A stretch of 26,417 nucleotides of DNA from Caldilineaceae bacterium (GTDB lineage Bacteria; Chloroflexota; Anaerolineae; Caldilineales; Caldilineaceae): assembly GCA_014879855.1 (NCBI GenBank), contig JACSRH010000249.1:1-26417 (forward strand), written 5' to 3'. A model generated the notes under the pieces. The model did no database searches, was not told the origin of the DNA, and saw nothing but the letters and a program-made list of their open reading frames with translations. A program made the position numbers and the translations under genes. Of this stretch, positions 8,817 through 17,594 are shown one piece after another. How positions within the stretch are numbered: the first letter of the stretch is position 1; each line of letters starts with the position of its first letter.

Positions 8817-10130
8817 TTACTGCGGGCAATTGTTGGGCAGCGGCGGATCGACGCGTGTGAAGGTCGCCGGGCCGGTCATGGGCACACCCCAGGAATCCAA
8901 CTGGAAGAGTGCATGGTTGTGGGCGATGATGTAGTACTCACCGCACTGCGTCATGGCGGTGTCGCCCACTGGTTTGACGCCATCGGTTCCGAGGTATGGG
9001 CTGCCGCTGAAGAACATGCCAAACACCATGTTCTGCAGATTCGGAATTGTGACCGGCACCGGGTTGGTGGTCTCGTTGTAGCCCTCGTTGTCGCGCCAGT
9101 CAAAGGTCACATCCCAGGTCTGACCTGGGCCAACGTTGACCGCAAACTTATCGAAGGAGAGGTCAGCGCCATCATTATTGACCAACGGGTAGCCGTCGCG
9201 TCCCACCACGCGGCCATTGTTGCCGTGCGGGTGGAAGGGAAACTCGATCGTGCCCATATTCAGATAGCGCACCAGCGCCGGATGCGGATTCGCCGTCGGG
9301 TCGTAGGGGTTGATGCGCGCCAGCGCGCCATAGGGTTGCGTGGGCAGCCACGCTGCAAAGTTCGGGGCGATGCTGTCCGGGAAGCCGCGGCCGTTGATCA
9401 GCCAGTAGCGCGGCTTGTAGAGACTCATATCAAAAGGCTGGCCGCGTTCTACAGCTTGGCTCAGATAGGGATCGACCTCAGAGAGCATGATCATGAACTC
9501 GGGGCCGGTTTTGTACACGGCGCTGCCTGCTCCATAGACGAAGCTGGCGCCGGCCGGCGGACTGTCCGGGCGCACCGGGCGGACAATCAAAGCGCCGAAC
9601 AACCCCATGCGCACCTGGCGCTCCGGATTCGTGCCGCTCTGGTAGATAAAGGTGCCTGCCCGCGACGCCACAAAGCTGTAGGTCATCGCGCCCCCATTGG
9701 CAGCCGCCACCGGCGCCAGCGAGGTCAGGGCGCCGCCCGTGAACTGGGGCGCAGCCAGCACGCCATTCGCCAGCACATTTTCCTGGCCAGGGAAAACGAG
9801 CGAGATGTCTTCAGCCAGCGTGTTCTGCACGATCACCGTCACCGTGTCGCCCTGATTCACACAGAGCGTGGGGCTGGGGTGCTGAAAGGGCTGACCCGCG
9901 ACGGAAAAACCCCACATGAACACCGTGTTGTCGTCGGACATGCCGATGTAGCCAGTTTCGGTGCGCAGGGTGAACGTTGCATTGGCGCTGGTCGTGCAGA
10001 CAATGCCGTCCGCCGCTGCACTCTGCGCCACGGCAGGCTGGACATTGACTGCGGAGGTGGTCATCAACAGCGCCAGCACGATACTGAGCGCTGCCCCCCA
10101 CCGCATCCATTTGAGCTTGAAAATAGTCAT
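8817..10130 (-). CDS. Sec-exported two-domain cupredoxin protein carrying HPHG and HNH but no type-1 copper site
   Basis: The protein is 437 aa with a signal peptide (about 1-36, ending QPAVAQ). Domain 1 has the multicopper-oxidase fold signature GTFIYQSG...MGLFGALIVR, but where active enzymes have HxH it reads Q-S-G, and the HWHG position reads VFPG. Domain 2 keeps two H-x-H motifs: H300-P-H302-G and H404-N-H406, with asparagine in place of the type-1 cysteine. It therefore looks like half of a trinuclear copper site with no type-1 centre. It lies 30 bases after the Tat cupredoxin gene and 9 bases before the 975-aa gene, both homologous. An ATG also exists 18 bases further upstream (10148), but only 10130 has a good RBS. 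Function as an oxidase subunit is inferred. Confidence 0.85.
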   Translation of the reverse strand: MTIFKLKWMRWGAALSIVLALLMTTSAVNVQPAVAQSAAADGIVCTTSANATFTLRTETGYIGMSDDNTVFMWGFSVAGQPFQHPSPTLCVNQGDTVTVIVQNTLAEDISLVFPGQENVLANGVLAAPQFTGGALTSLAPVAAANGGAMTYSFVASRAGTFIYQSGTNPERQVRMGLFGALIVRPVRPDSPPAGASFVYGAGSAVYKTGPEFMIMLSEVDPYLSQAVERGQPFDMSLYKPRYWLINGRGFPDSIAPNFAAWLPTQPYGALARINPYDPTANPHPALVRYLNMGTIEFPFHPHGNNGRVVGRDGYPLVNNDGADLSFDKFAVNVGPGQTWDVTFDWRDNEGYNETTNPVPVTIPNLQNMVFGMFFSGSPYLGTDGVKPVGDTAMTQCGEYYIIAHNHALFQLDSWGVPMTGPATFTRVDPPLPNNCPQ

Positions 10131-10137
10131 GTGATTG

Positions 10138-10143
10138 CTCCTT
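10138..10143 (-). promoter_or_regulatory. RBS that decides the start of the Sec cupredoxin gene
   Basis: AAGGAG on the minus strand lies 7 bases before ATG 10130-10128. The longer reading from ATG 10148 has no Shine-Dalgarno sequence and would put polar residues in front of the signal peptide. Confidence 0.7.
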
Positions 10144-10160
10144 GTCATGCTACACCAGAC

Positions 10161-11498
10161 CTAGGTATTGGGCAGCGCTTGTGGCCCCAGCGTGTTTGCC
10201 GGGTAAACGCGGATCTCGGTCATCTGACTGCCGTTGCCGTGCGTCATCGCCCGGTTATAGAGCAGGTAGGTGTCGTACGGGCTGTTCCCGCTGTGCGGCG
10301 GCGCCGTAAAGATGGCGTCGACGCTTTCTCCGGCATTGAACGTCGCGGTGCTGGACAGATAGCTCGTGTCCGCGCCGGTGCGGCCGCGCATCAGCGTGGC
10401 GTCGCGCCCGATGATCTGCATCTTCAGCCCGGTCGCGGTCATGGCGGCTTCGGTGAAGCCCAGGTTGGCGAAGCGCAGCAGCACCCGTTCGCCTGCGTTG
10501 CAGGTGATCAACGACGACAATGGCTGGTAGCGCAGCGACTCAAGCCCCGCATTCGCCATCAGGTCGCCCGCGCCATCCGTGAGCACCGGCATGGCGTTGA
10601 AGGTGGCAGGATCGATGTTATTGGCCGCCCAGTCGATCATCGGTGAGTTCGGGGCGATAGTGTCGGGATAGACGCGCCCGTTGAGCAGGCCGAAGTCCAC
10701 GCGATAGTCGGTCCACTGCGGGAGCTGGATGTGCGCATCGTCCCAGTGCGCCTCGTTCCAGACCTCCGAAAGCAGCAGCGAGAACTGGCGGTCGAAGCCG
10801 GTCGAGCCGTCGCCGTCGTTGTAGGCGAAGCGCGTATAATCGCGCCCGTTGAAGTTGATGGCCGCGCCATCCTGCGCCGAACGCACGAAGACCATGCCGG
10901 TCATGCCCATGTGGACGTGCTCGATGTCTTCCACGTGGCAGTGGTACATGTAGGTGCCCGGGTCGCGTGGCCGGAACGCATAGGTGAAATTGCGCTCGAT
11001 CGGCACCGACACCGACCCCATCGGCTCGCCATCGAAGAAGGGGATGACGTGGCGGAAGCCGTGCCAGTGCAGCGTGTGCGCATCGACCAGGTCGGGGCGC
11101 ATTGCCAGGCCAAGGTTTGTCAGTTGCAGCGTAAACTGCGTGTCCTGGTTGGCCCAGAAGAGCGGCGCCGAGTGTTGCGCCCGCATTTTCTGCGCCATCA
11201 TTTGTTCCGGCGTCAGTCCGGTGACGTTGCGGAAGCCAAAGATGTAGGTCGTGAGACCCGCGGGCGCCAGGCTGTCGGGGTGGTAGGGCGCCATCGCCGG
11301 GTCGGGCGGCAGTGCGATCCAGCCATCGGTGGCGGCCATCGACAGGTTTGGTGCGGCTTGCTGGGCATCCGCGCTCCACGAAGGGGAGAGCCAGCCCCCC
11401 TTGCTCGTGAAACGGGGCAGCATACTCGCCCCTGCCGCAGCCAATGCCGCCCCGCCAGCGATCTTGAATAAGTTCCGTCTTGAAAGTGTCTTTCGCAT
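10161..11498 (-). CDS. Tat-exported multicopper-oxidase-like cupredoxin protein with a complete type-1 copper site
   Basis: The protein is 445 aa. It begins MRKTLSRRNLFKIAGG, a twin-arginine signal (SRRNLFK), so it is probably exported folded with copper loaded. Domain 1 holds H141-TL-H144-W-H146-G and Y-H186-C187-H188-VEDIE-H194-VHM-G-M199. This gives type-1 ligands H141, C187, H194, M199 and two trinuclear-type pairs, H144/H146 and H186/H188. Domain 2 keeps the fold (LLSEVWNEAH, LLNGRVYPDTIAPN) but not the ligands: the expected HPxHLHGH region reads EAAMTATGLKMQ. The arrangement resembles two-domain oxidases and copper nitrite reductases with the type-1 site in domain 1, but the second half-site is missing from this chain. 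Start 11498 is chosen over 11531 because of its RBS. The substrate (metal ion, phenol or nitrite) cannot be told from sequence. Confidence 0.88.
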   Translation of the reverse strand: MRKTLSRRNLFKIAGGAALAAAGASMLPRFTSKGGWLSPSWSADAQQAAPNLSMAATDGWIALPPDPAMAPYHPDSLAPAGLTTYIFGFRNVTGLTPEQMMAQKMRAQHSAPLFWANQDTQFTLQLTNLGLAMRPDLVDAHTLHWHGFRHVIPFFDGEPMGSVSVPIERNFTYAFRPRDPGTYMYHCHVEDIEHVHMGMTGMVFVRSAQDGAAINFNGRDYTRFAYNDGDGSTGFDRQFSLLLSEVWNEAHWDDAHIQLPQWTDYRVDFGLLNGRVYPDTIAPNSPMIDWAANNIDPATFNAMPVLTDGAGDLMANAGLESLRYQPLSSLITCNAGERVLLRFANLGFTEAAMTATGLKMQIIGRDATLMRGRTGADTSYLSSTATFNAGESVDAIFTAPPHSGNSPYDTYLLYNRAMTHGNGSQMTEIRVYPANTLGPQALPNT

Positions 11499-11504
11499 CT
11501 TTTT

Positions 11505-11510
11505 TCTCCT
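11505..11510 (-). promoter_or_regulatory. RBS that decides the start of the Tat cupredoxin gene
   Basis: AGGAGA on the minus strand is 6 bases before ATG 11498-11496, which places the SRR motif at residues 6-8 as expected for a Tat signal. The upstream ATG at 11531 has no Shine-Dalgarno sequence. Confidence 0.7.
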
Positions 11511-11548
11511 GTGTAGGTGCAGTTTCCACACCGCACGTCCATGCCTCT

Positions 11549-11605
11549 TTCTGTGGGTTGCAAGAGCGGGCTTCTGACCACAACCTGCTCTTGCGACCCA
11601 CAGAA
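11549..11605 (-). terminator. Long imperfect hairpin between the surface-protein gene and the first cupredoxin gene
   Basis: Arms 11549-11571 and 11583-11605 are reverse complements except at two or three positions: 10 perfect pairs, one mismatch, 8 perfect pairs, one mismatch, then 2 pairs plus a wobble. The loop is about 11 bases. It begins within 10 bases of the stop codon of the 1929-aa gene. No U tract follows, so it may be an attenuator, processing or stability element rather than a full terminator. Confidence 0.5.
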
Positions 11606-11611
11606 GATGCG

Positions 11612-14600
11612 TTAGCGGGACGTTGAAATGGCCGGCAAGTAGATCGTGTTTTCCTCGTACATCATGCGTTGCGGGCTGACCGTGTACTCTGTCGGGTAGA
11701 CCGGCTCGATCAGACCGCCATCCTGCTCCGTAGCGATCTGGATGAAGACCGGAGGCACATCACCGCCGCCAAAGTTGTCGAAGCGGGCGCTGTTGGCCGG
11801 TGTGACCATGTAGACGCCGATGCGCCCACCTGCGGTGACACGGCTCATCGGCCAGGTGTTGCCGCCGACGCCGATCACGCTGGCTACACCCAGCAGCACA
11901 CCGTTGCGGTAGACGTTGATCGTCCCATCCGCCAGTGTGCGAGCGCCGAGCTGGTCGCCCACGGCGAAGGTGACGCCAGGGAAGACCGCCCGCAGCCGCC
12001 AGCCATTGGCCGGGTCGTGCGTCCAGATCTGAACGTTATTCTGGCCGGGGCGACGGTCATAGTTCACGTTGATCGTGGACATGTTGCCGCTGGCGGCGCT
12101 TGAGCCGTTGAGTTTCAGCAGCAGACCGACTTCTTCGGCGTTGGCGGCCAACTCACTGAAGGTAAAGAACGCCTCCTGGTTGGGGCCAAAGCTTTCAGAG
12201 TTCCAGTGTGCAGTCGCAAGCCCGGCGCTGGTCACACGCAGCGTATTGCTGAAGATGGCAAAGCGTGAAGCCTGGCCCGCCCAGTTGGCGCCGATCGCGC
12301 CATTCGCCCGGTTGAAGTTATCCAGCATCGGCGTGTAGGGGAAGGCCACCACCGTGCCGTAGAGTTCGTCCGCGCCGATGTCGATGGCCGCGCCCGAAGG
12401 CCGCGCCTCGCCGTCGATGTCCGCGCCCGGGGCGTTGACGCCGCTGCGGTTGTCCGCGCCGGCGTCAATGGCCGGTGAGCCGCTGGCAATGTGATAATCG
12501 CCCAGCACATTTGGCGTCGCCAGCGCGGTCACCATGGTGGTGTCCACGAAGCGGGGATTGCCACGCCACGGCGCAACCCGCACCGTCATGTCATATTCGC
12601 TCACCACCAGCGGCGCGCTGTTGACAACGTTCGTGGGAGATGGAACCGTGCCCTGCGTGGTCTGCATGAGCGTATTGGTGGGCGCCAGCATCCCCACACT
12701 GTCGGAAACGCCCATGTCCCACCGGTTGATCGGGAAAGGATCGCCCGGCAGCCCAATGCCGACGACCGCGCCGCCGGTGAAGGCGCCGGCCCGGTTGTCC
12801 CAGAAGAGGTTGTTAAAGAGCAGCGGGTTGCTGAAGATCGGCGCGCCGCTCGGCAGCGTCACCTGCAGCAACGCACTGTTGCGTACGGTGGAGAGACCAG
12901 ACGGCGCCGCCTGCCCATTGCTCGTCATCGCCGTCGCCGTGGTGATGTTCTTCATCACGGTGTTGTTGTAGAAGCGCACATTGGGCGCGTCGTAGAGCGA
13001 GACGCCGCCGCCTTCGTGGGTCGAGACATTGTTGACGATCACGTTGTTGTAGACGTTGTACGGGAAGTCGCCCGCCATCAGGAAACGCAAGCCGCCGCCG
13101 TCGTCGTTGCTCAGGTTGCCCTGAATCAGGTTGTCGTGGATGTCCACCGCACCGGCGCCCGGCGTCAACAGGCTCGGATCCGCGGGCAGTTCGCCGGCGA
13201 TCATGATGCCGCCGCCTTCATCGTAGGAACGGTTGAAGTAGATGCGGTTGTGGTGAATCTCGCCGCTGGGGCTAAGTCCGTAGTGGCTGATGCCGCCGCC
13301 GTATTCCGACGAGTAGTTGCCACAGATATCGTTGTACGCGATCTCGTAGTTGTCAGCGCCGGAGAAGACGCCGATCGCGCCGGCCAGGTTGGTGCCGCCG
13401 TTGGCAATCATCCGGTTGTAGGCGATGACGATATTCTCGTTCTGGTTGTCGTTGAGCGCGCCCGGCAGATGCGGCGTTCCCAGCCGGATAGCTGCCGCAT
13501 AGGCGCCGCCGTTGCTGCGCAGAATATTATTGGTGATGCGCATATAGCGGGCATAGGCATTGGCGAAGATGCCGCCACCTTGCACCGCGGCAAACTCCTG
13601 CTGCGTCGGGTCGGTCGGTTGCAGATTGTTCGGGAAGCCCTGCTGGTCGCCGCCCTGGATCGTCAGACCATCGACCGTGACCGAGCGGCTGGCGGTCATC
13701 TCGTTGGCTTCGGCGAGCACGTAGATCACCGCGCCTTCGTATAACGCCTGGTTGCCGGCATAGGTCAACCCCTGGACAAAGGTGCGCCAGGTGGACGCAT
13801 ACTCGGTGTCGCCTGCCACGCCGCGTCCGTCGATCACAGAACCGAGCGCAAAGGTGCTATCCGCACGCACACCACCCGGCCCCACGCCTTGCAGCGTCAG
13901 CGGCGAGTAGATCACTACATTCTCGAAGTAAGTGCCGAGAGGATTCCACTGTTCCGGCGCGCCCGGATAGACAATGACGACGCGCGGGCGATTGCTACTG
14001 GCGTTCGCTGCTGCGTCCACACCGGCTTGCACGGTGGCGTAGGTGCGGCTCGGCCCCACTTCGAAGAGGAGCGGGTTGTAGCCCGAACCGATCACATGGA
14101 AGGAGAGACCGTTGACCGTGCCGTTGCCGTTCGCCGCGCGAATGCCCAGTTGATGGACGCCGGTCGGGATTGTCGTGGGCGCGGTGACGTTGATGGTGCG
14201 GTCGTTCCAACTGGTCACCTGGAGCGGCAGCGCGCCGTCCAAGAGCACCTGGCCCGTCGCGGCGCCAAAGCCCTGTCCCTCAATCGTAAATTGGCGATTG
14301 TCCGATGCCTGGTTCAGCCGCACGAAAGGCCGCGAGACTGCAAACAACTGTGGCGTCGCATCGTCAAGGAAGCATTGCGGCGGAGTGGCGTACTGCGAGC
14401 CGCCCGCCAGCACGCCCGGCACCATCTGCGTCGGCGCCAGATCAGAAGGGATAATCAAGCCTGGGTAGATCTCGAAGGTGGCGCCGATCGTGCGGAACTG
14501 CGGGTTGTAGTTCGGATTGAGCGCGCCCGGCTGTCCGGGGTCGTTGCCCAGGATGTAATAGGAGCCAGAGCAGACGCCGGCCGGCATCGGGCAGTTGACC

Positions 14601-17401
14601 GAATGCGTGGATGGCAGCAGGATCTCGTAGACGCCGTTCGGGTCCGAGGTGATGGTCGTCACCAGGTTGTTGGTGAAGTCGTAGACGCCGATCGGCATAT
14701 TGCCGATGCCCGCCTTCTCGCCAAGGTTGATGCTGGTCGGGTCCGTAGAAACGGTCAGGTCATCAATGATGTAGCCCTTCCACTTGCCCGGAATCGGCAC
14801 ATCGGTAAAGAGGTTGAACGTAGGCGCAATTGACTTGCCGTTGTTGAGCGCCACGAGCTTGGCATCGCACAGCGGGCGTGACTGACCTTCGTAGATTGTG
14901 CCACCCGCGTCAACGAAGTTTGGATTGTAGGTGGCGTTGGGGCCGTCGGCGCCGATGCCTGCGACATCGACCGTGTGCAACGCGCCAGCGCACACCGGCG
15001 GCGGCACCTGCGGCACAAACTGATCGCCATCGAAGACGTTGATGTCCTCTTCACGCGTCACCCGGTAGAGCGGGCGCCCAAAGATCGTGTCATTGGGAAT
15101 GTCGAGCGCCACCACATAATCACCGGCGGGAAGCGGCGTCAGTTCGACGTTGGGGTCGGCGCAGCTCTCGGTTTCGGCGTCCATGCCATTCTGCCCAAAG
15201 CAGCCGTCGGTGAAGCCGTAGTTGCCGTCAAGCGTGGCAAAACCGGCTTGCACCTGGGTGCCCATCAGCGGCGCCTCAATGCAACGGCGGCCGACACTTT
15301 CCTGATTGCCATTGCCATCGGTGGGCAGCGACTCCTGGTTGCCGTTGCCCCACGGCAGCGGGACGCCGTTGGCATCGCGCGCCACACAGTCGGTGGGCTG
15401 ATCCCACGTCTCGGTGAGGGCAGTGTTGAGCAGGCGGCCGCGGGCATAGGAGCCGTCGGCATTCAGCTCGTACTGATTGCGCGCATCACAGGGGGCGTTG
15501 GCGTTCGCACCACAGCGCACTGGCTCGTACAGATTGACGCGAATGTTAGGGATGCCCGGCTGCCACGGTTCGACGGCCGCGAAACGCGGGTCGAGTTCGT
15601 TGCGCGTGGTGTCATAGGAGACGGTGCCGACAATGCCGCCGTTACGCGGGCCGCCGCGGGCGCCAGTGGCATCGTAGGGCTTAACGCCCCAATCCAACTG
15701 CGCCCCCTGGCTCAGGATCGGCAGCACACCCACATCGACGCCCGCGCCGAGCACAGTGGTCGGCTCCGGCTGGTTCTCGACCTGGAAGGTGATGCCAGTG
15801 GTGTAGTAGCGGTCGTTGTAGGCTTCCAGCACCATCCACGAACCCATCGGGTACGCCTTTTCAAAGACGTAGTAGCCGTTGACATCGGTGGTGGCGGCAA
15901 TCGACATGCGGTCGATTTCGCTGTTGTCGCGATCCTTGAGCACCACCAGGTAATTGGCGAGGCCGCGCTCGCCGGGGTCGCGCTTGCCGTTTTCGTTGGT
16001 GTCCTCAAATACATACCCGTCATATTTGGTGAACCAACTGGTCAGAAAAGGGCTGCCCATATCGTACATCTGCCCGTTCTCGACCGTCACCTGCATCCAG
16101 TCGAGGATGTTGTGGACGTTGACGTCCCACCATGTAAAGAGGTAGTTGCCGTCGGGCACATTGTTGATCTCGAAGGAGCCGTCGGGGTTGGCGGGCTGGG
16201 CGTAGGCTACGGTGTCGCCGTTTTGCAGGTCGGACAGCGCGACCCAGCCATTTTCGATGGCGCCGGTCATCTTGGCGCCGTTAAAGCCACTCCAGATGTC
16301 GCCGTACCAGGGCAGGCCGCCCTGCTGAGGCAGATAGACCGACGCGCCGACCAACGTGCCGCGCACGCCGCCCGTCACATTGCTGTCATTGAACTCATCG
16401 GTCGGTCGCACAAAGCCAAACTCTGTCCACGGGAAGGGCTCGCCGGCCACAACAAATTCATTGTCAAGACCCGTGCCGCCTTCCTGCAGCCAGGTGTCCC
16501 AACTGGGCGACCCTTCCAACGTAGTGGTTTCGGTCCAGTCGGAGCCATCCGGCGGGGTGACGAACACGTCATAACGAAGGGGGCCGAGGTTGGGAATGAC
16601 GATGTCGCCGTTGGCGTCGCTGATGAGACAATCGGTGCGGCCGTTTGGTTCGCCAGCCGCATCGTAAGTCGTACACAGCGGGTTGCCGAACATGTCAACG
16701 GAGACCTGACCGAGCGTATCGTTGATCGTGGCGCGGAAGCCAGGGAGTCCCCCTTCGGCCGGCGCATCAAATTGCCCATTGACCGAAGAAATGTCCTCAA
16801 AGACCTTGATGCGCATCGTGGCGGTTGGCAATGGATCCGGGTGCAACCGCACTGTCACCGGCCCAGTGAGCGGCGCCGTAAAGTGTTCACCCCCGATCTT
16901 GTAGCCTTCAGCCAGCACTGAAATGAGATATTTGCCCGGCGGCAGCTCAACACCGCCATTGGCAAAATCGGCCTGCGTGCCTTGCGTGACGATCGGGGCC
17001 GCGCCTGGCACTTCCCGCAGCGATGGCCAGTCGCAGTTGCTGGGATAGGCCGGGTCGGTGGGCGAACAGGAAGGCTCACGCGGCTGCGTGGGGGTGCCGG
17101 TGTTATCTTCGTTGATCAGATAACGATACATCGGAATTGCCTGACCCTCTTGCACAGGGCCACCCGGTGCGTCCGGCTCCGTGCGTGCGCTCACCACATT
17201 CAGCGACAACACTGTGGTGGTCTGCTGCGCGGGCGCGGCTAGCGCGGATGACGCCGGCGCGGCGATGGCTGCCGGTGCAGCAGGCGTCAACAGCGGCAAA
17301 AGTACGATAATGAGAGCAAGCGATGCCTGAACCAGTGTGTGAACAATGCGTCCCACACTGCGCAGGCGTCGGGTGGACATCCACCATTTCTGTTTTGACA
17401 T
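11612..17401 (-). CDS. Giant secreted surface protein: SdrD-B-like and Ig-like modules, TIG domain, parallel beta-helix, YLP C-terminus
   Basis: The protein is 1929 aa. Residues 1-50 hold a long signal sequence with a hydrophobic core (LVQASLALIIVLLPLLTPAA). Residues 60-330 and 340-460 look like carboxypeptidase-regulatory/prealbumin-type beta modules. About 461-575 is an SdrD-B-like module with a calcium-binding-type loop, DTNENGKRDPGERG. More such modules run to about 990. Residues 1020-1105 are an IPT/TIG Ig-like domain (QFTIEGQGFGAATGQVLLDG). From about 1115 a parallel beta-helix (N-x-I-x-x-N and GGGI turns) extends to about 1700, followed by a choice-of-anchor-Q-like IDAGAD/IDIGADE segment. 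A jelly-roll domain starts near 1755 (FNRANGAIGANWAG). The end is IYLPAISTSR. AAGGAGG (17406-17412) precedes the ATG. It is probably the first gene of the copper operon and its likely role is a surface scaffold or adhesin. Confidence 0.85.
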   Translation of the reverse strand: MSKQKWWMSTRRLRSVGRIVHTLVQASLALIIVLLPLLTPAAPAAIAAPASSALAAPAQQTTTVLSLNVVSARTEPDAPGGPVQEGQAIPMYRYLINEDNTGTPTQPREPSCSPTDPAYPSNCDWPSLREVPGAAPIVTQGTQADFANGGVELPPGKYLISVLAEGYKIGGEHFTAPLTGPVTVRLHPDPLPTATMRIKVFEDISSVNGQFDAPAEGGLPGFRATINDTLGQVSVDMFGNPLCTTYDAAGEPNGRTDCLISDANGDIVIPNLGPLRYDVFVTPPDGSDWTETTTLEGSPSWDTWLQEGGTGLDNEFVVAGEPFPWTEFGFVRPTDEFNDSNVTGGVRGTLVGASVYLPQQGGLPWYGDIWSGFNGAKMTGAIENGWVALSDLQNGDTVAYAQPANPDGSFEINNVPDGNYLFTWWDVNVHNILDWMQVTVENGQMYDMGSPFLTSWFTKYDGYVFEDTNENGKRDPGERGLANYLVVLKDRDNSEIDRMSIAATTDVNGYYVFEKAYPMGSWMVLEAYNDRYYTTGITFQVENQPEPTTVLGAGVDVGVLPILSQGAQLDWGVKPYDATGARGGPRNGGIVGTVSYDTTRNELDPRFAAVEPWQPGIPNIRVNLYEPVRCGANANAPCDARNQYELNADGSYARGRLLNTALTETWDQPTDCVARDANGVPLPWGNGNQESLPTDGNGNQESVGRRCIEAPLMGTQVQAGFATLDGNYGFTDGCFGQNGMDAETESCADPNVELTPLPAGDYVVALDIPNDTIFGRPLYRVTREEDINVFDGDQFVPQVPPPVCAGALHTVDVAGIGADGPNATYNPNFVDAGGTIYEGQSRPLCDAKLVALNNGKSIAPTFNLFTDVPIPGKWKGYIIDDLTVSTDPTSINLGEKAGIGNMPIGVYDFTNNLVTTITSDPNGVYEILLPSTHSVNCPMPAGVCSGSYYILGNDPGQPGALNPNYNPQFRTIGATFEIYPGLIIPSDLAPTQMVPGVLAGGSQYATPPQCFLDDATPQLFAVSRPFVRLNQASDNRQFTIEGQGFGAATGQVLLDGALPLQVTSWNDRTINVTAPTTIPTGVHQLGIRAANGNGTVNGLSFHVIGSGYNPLLFEVGPSRTYATVQAGVDAAANASSNRPRVVIVYPGAPEQWNPLGTYFENVVIYSPLTLQGVGPGGVRADSTFALGSVIDGRGVAGDTEYASTWRTFVQGLTYAGNQALYEGAVIYVLAEANEMTASRSVTVDGLTIQGGDQQGFPNNLQPTDPTQQEFAAVQGGGIFANAYARYMRITNNILRSNGGAYAAAIRLGTPHLPGALNDNQNENIVIAYNRMIANGGTNLAGAIGVFSGADNYEIAYNDICGNYSSEYGGGISHYGLSPSGEIHHNRIYFNRSYDEGGGIMIAGELPADPSLLTPGAGAVDIHDNLIQGNLSNDDGGGLRFLMAGDFPYNVYNNVIVNNVSTHEGGGVSLYDAPNVRFYNNTVMKNITTATAMTSNGQAAPSGLSTVRNSALLQVTLPSGAPIFSNPLLFNNLFWDNRAGAFTGGAVVGIGLPGDPFPINRWDMGVSDSVGMLAPTNTLMQTTQGTVPSPTNVVNSAPLVVSEYDMTVRVAPWRGNPRFVDTTMVTALATPNVLGDYHIASGSPAIDAGADNRSGVNAPGADIDGEARPSGAAIDIGADELYGTVVAFPYTPMLDNFNRANGAIGANWAGQASRFAIFSNTLRVTSAGLATAHWNSESFGPNQEAFFTFSELAANAEEVGLLLKLNGSSAASGNMSTINVNYDRRPGQNNVQIWTHDPANGWRLRAVFPGVTFAVGDQLGARTLADGTINVYRNGVLLGVASVIGVGGNTWPMSRVTAGGRIGVYMVTPANSARFDNFGGGDVPPVFIQIATEQDGGLIEPVYPTEYTVSPQRMMYEENTIYLPAISTSR
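15296..15349 (-). repeat. Short internal duplication GNGNQES in the giant surface protein
   Basis: Residues 685-702 read GNGNQESLPTDGNGNQES, so the heptapeptide GNGNQES occurs twice, 11 residues apart, in a linker between two beta modules. The DNA copies differ at silent positions, so the duplication is not very recent. Confidence 0.6.
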
Positions 17402-17458
17402 GCGTCCTCCTTGAGTGACAGGGTGGTCGTATTCCCTATGGTGTTGCTAGGCAAGGGT

Positions 17459-17486
17459 AGCATGATTTTTGGCTGTGCAAAGTCAA
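17459..17486 (-). promoter_or_regulatory. Possible promoter of the surface/copper operon
   Basis: On the minus strand TTGACT (17486-17481) is followed after 16 bases by CATGCT (17464-17459). The -35 is good, the -10 poor. It lies about 60 bases upstream of the ATG of the 1929-aa gene. A weak -10 would fit regulated transcription, but this is a guess. Confidence 0.3.
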
Positions 17487-17536
17487 TTTTGTGTTTGGGT
17501 AATGTCGCGATTGCGTCAAAATGTCAGCGTTTTGCA

Positions 17537-17550
17537 AGCTAACGTCAGCT
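17537..17550. promoter_or_regulatory. Near-palindrome in the divergent promoter region
   Basis: AGCTAACGTCAGCT matches its own reverse complement at 12 of 14 positions around ACGT. It overlaps the place where the -35 element of the kinase promoter should be. GTCAGC also occurs at 17523-17528, 21 bases (two helical turns) before its copy at 17544-17549. It could be a binding site for the OmpR-type regulator encoded downstream. Confidence 0.3.
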
Positions 17551-17557
17551 AAACATT

Positions 17558-17566
17558 TGTTATAAT
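17558..17566 (+). promoter_or_regulatory. Extended -10 promoter of the two-component operon
   Basis: TGT followed by a consensus TATAAT (17561-17566) is an extended -10 element. No recognisable -35 exists 16-18 bases upstream. Transcription would start near 17573, leaving a leader of about 22 bases without a Shine-Dalgarno sequence before ATG 17595. Confidence 0.55.
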
Positions 17567-17594
17567 CTGCCCACAGACACCCAAAACAGATTCT

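Noticed and set aside
7560..10646. Plus-strand open frames of 406 and 621 codons
   Set aside because: They are antisense to the cupredoxin genes and have the same Arg/His/Ala-rich composition; no ribosome binding site or recognisable motif.
14975..16921. Plus-strand open frame of 648 codons
   Set aside because: It is antisense to the giant surface protein gene and shows no domain signature.
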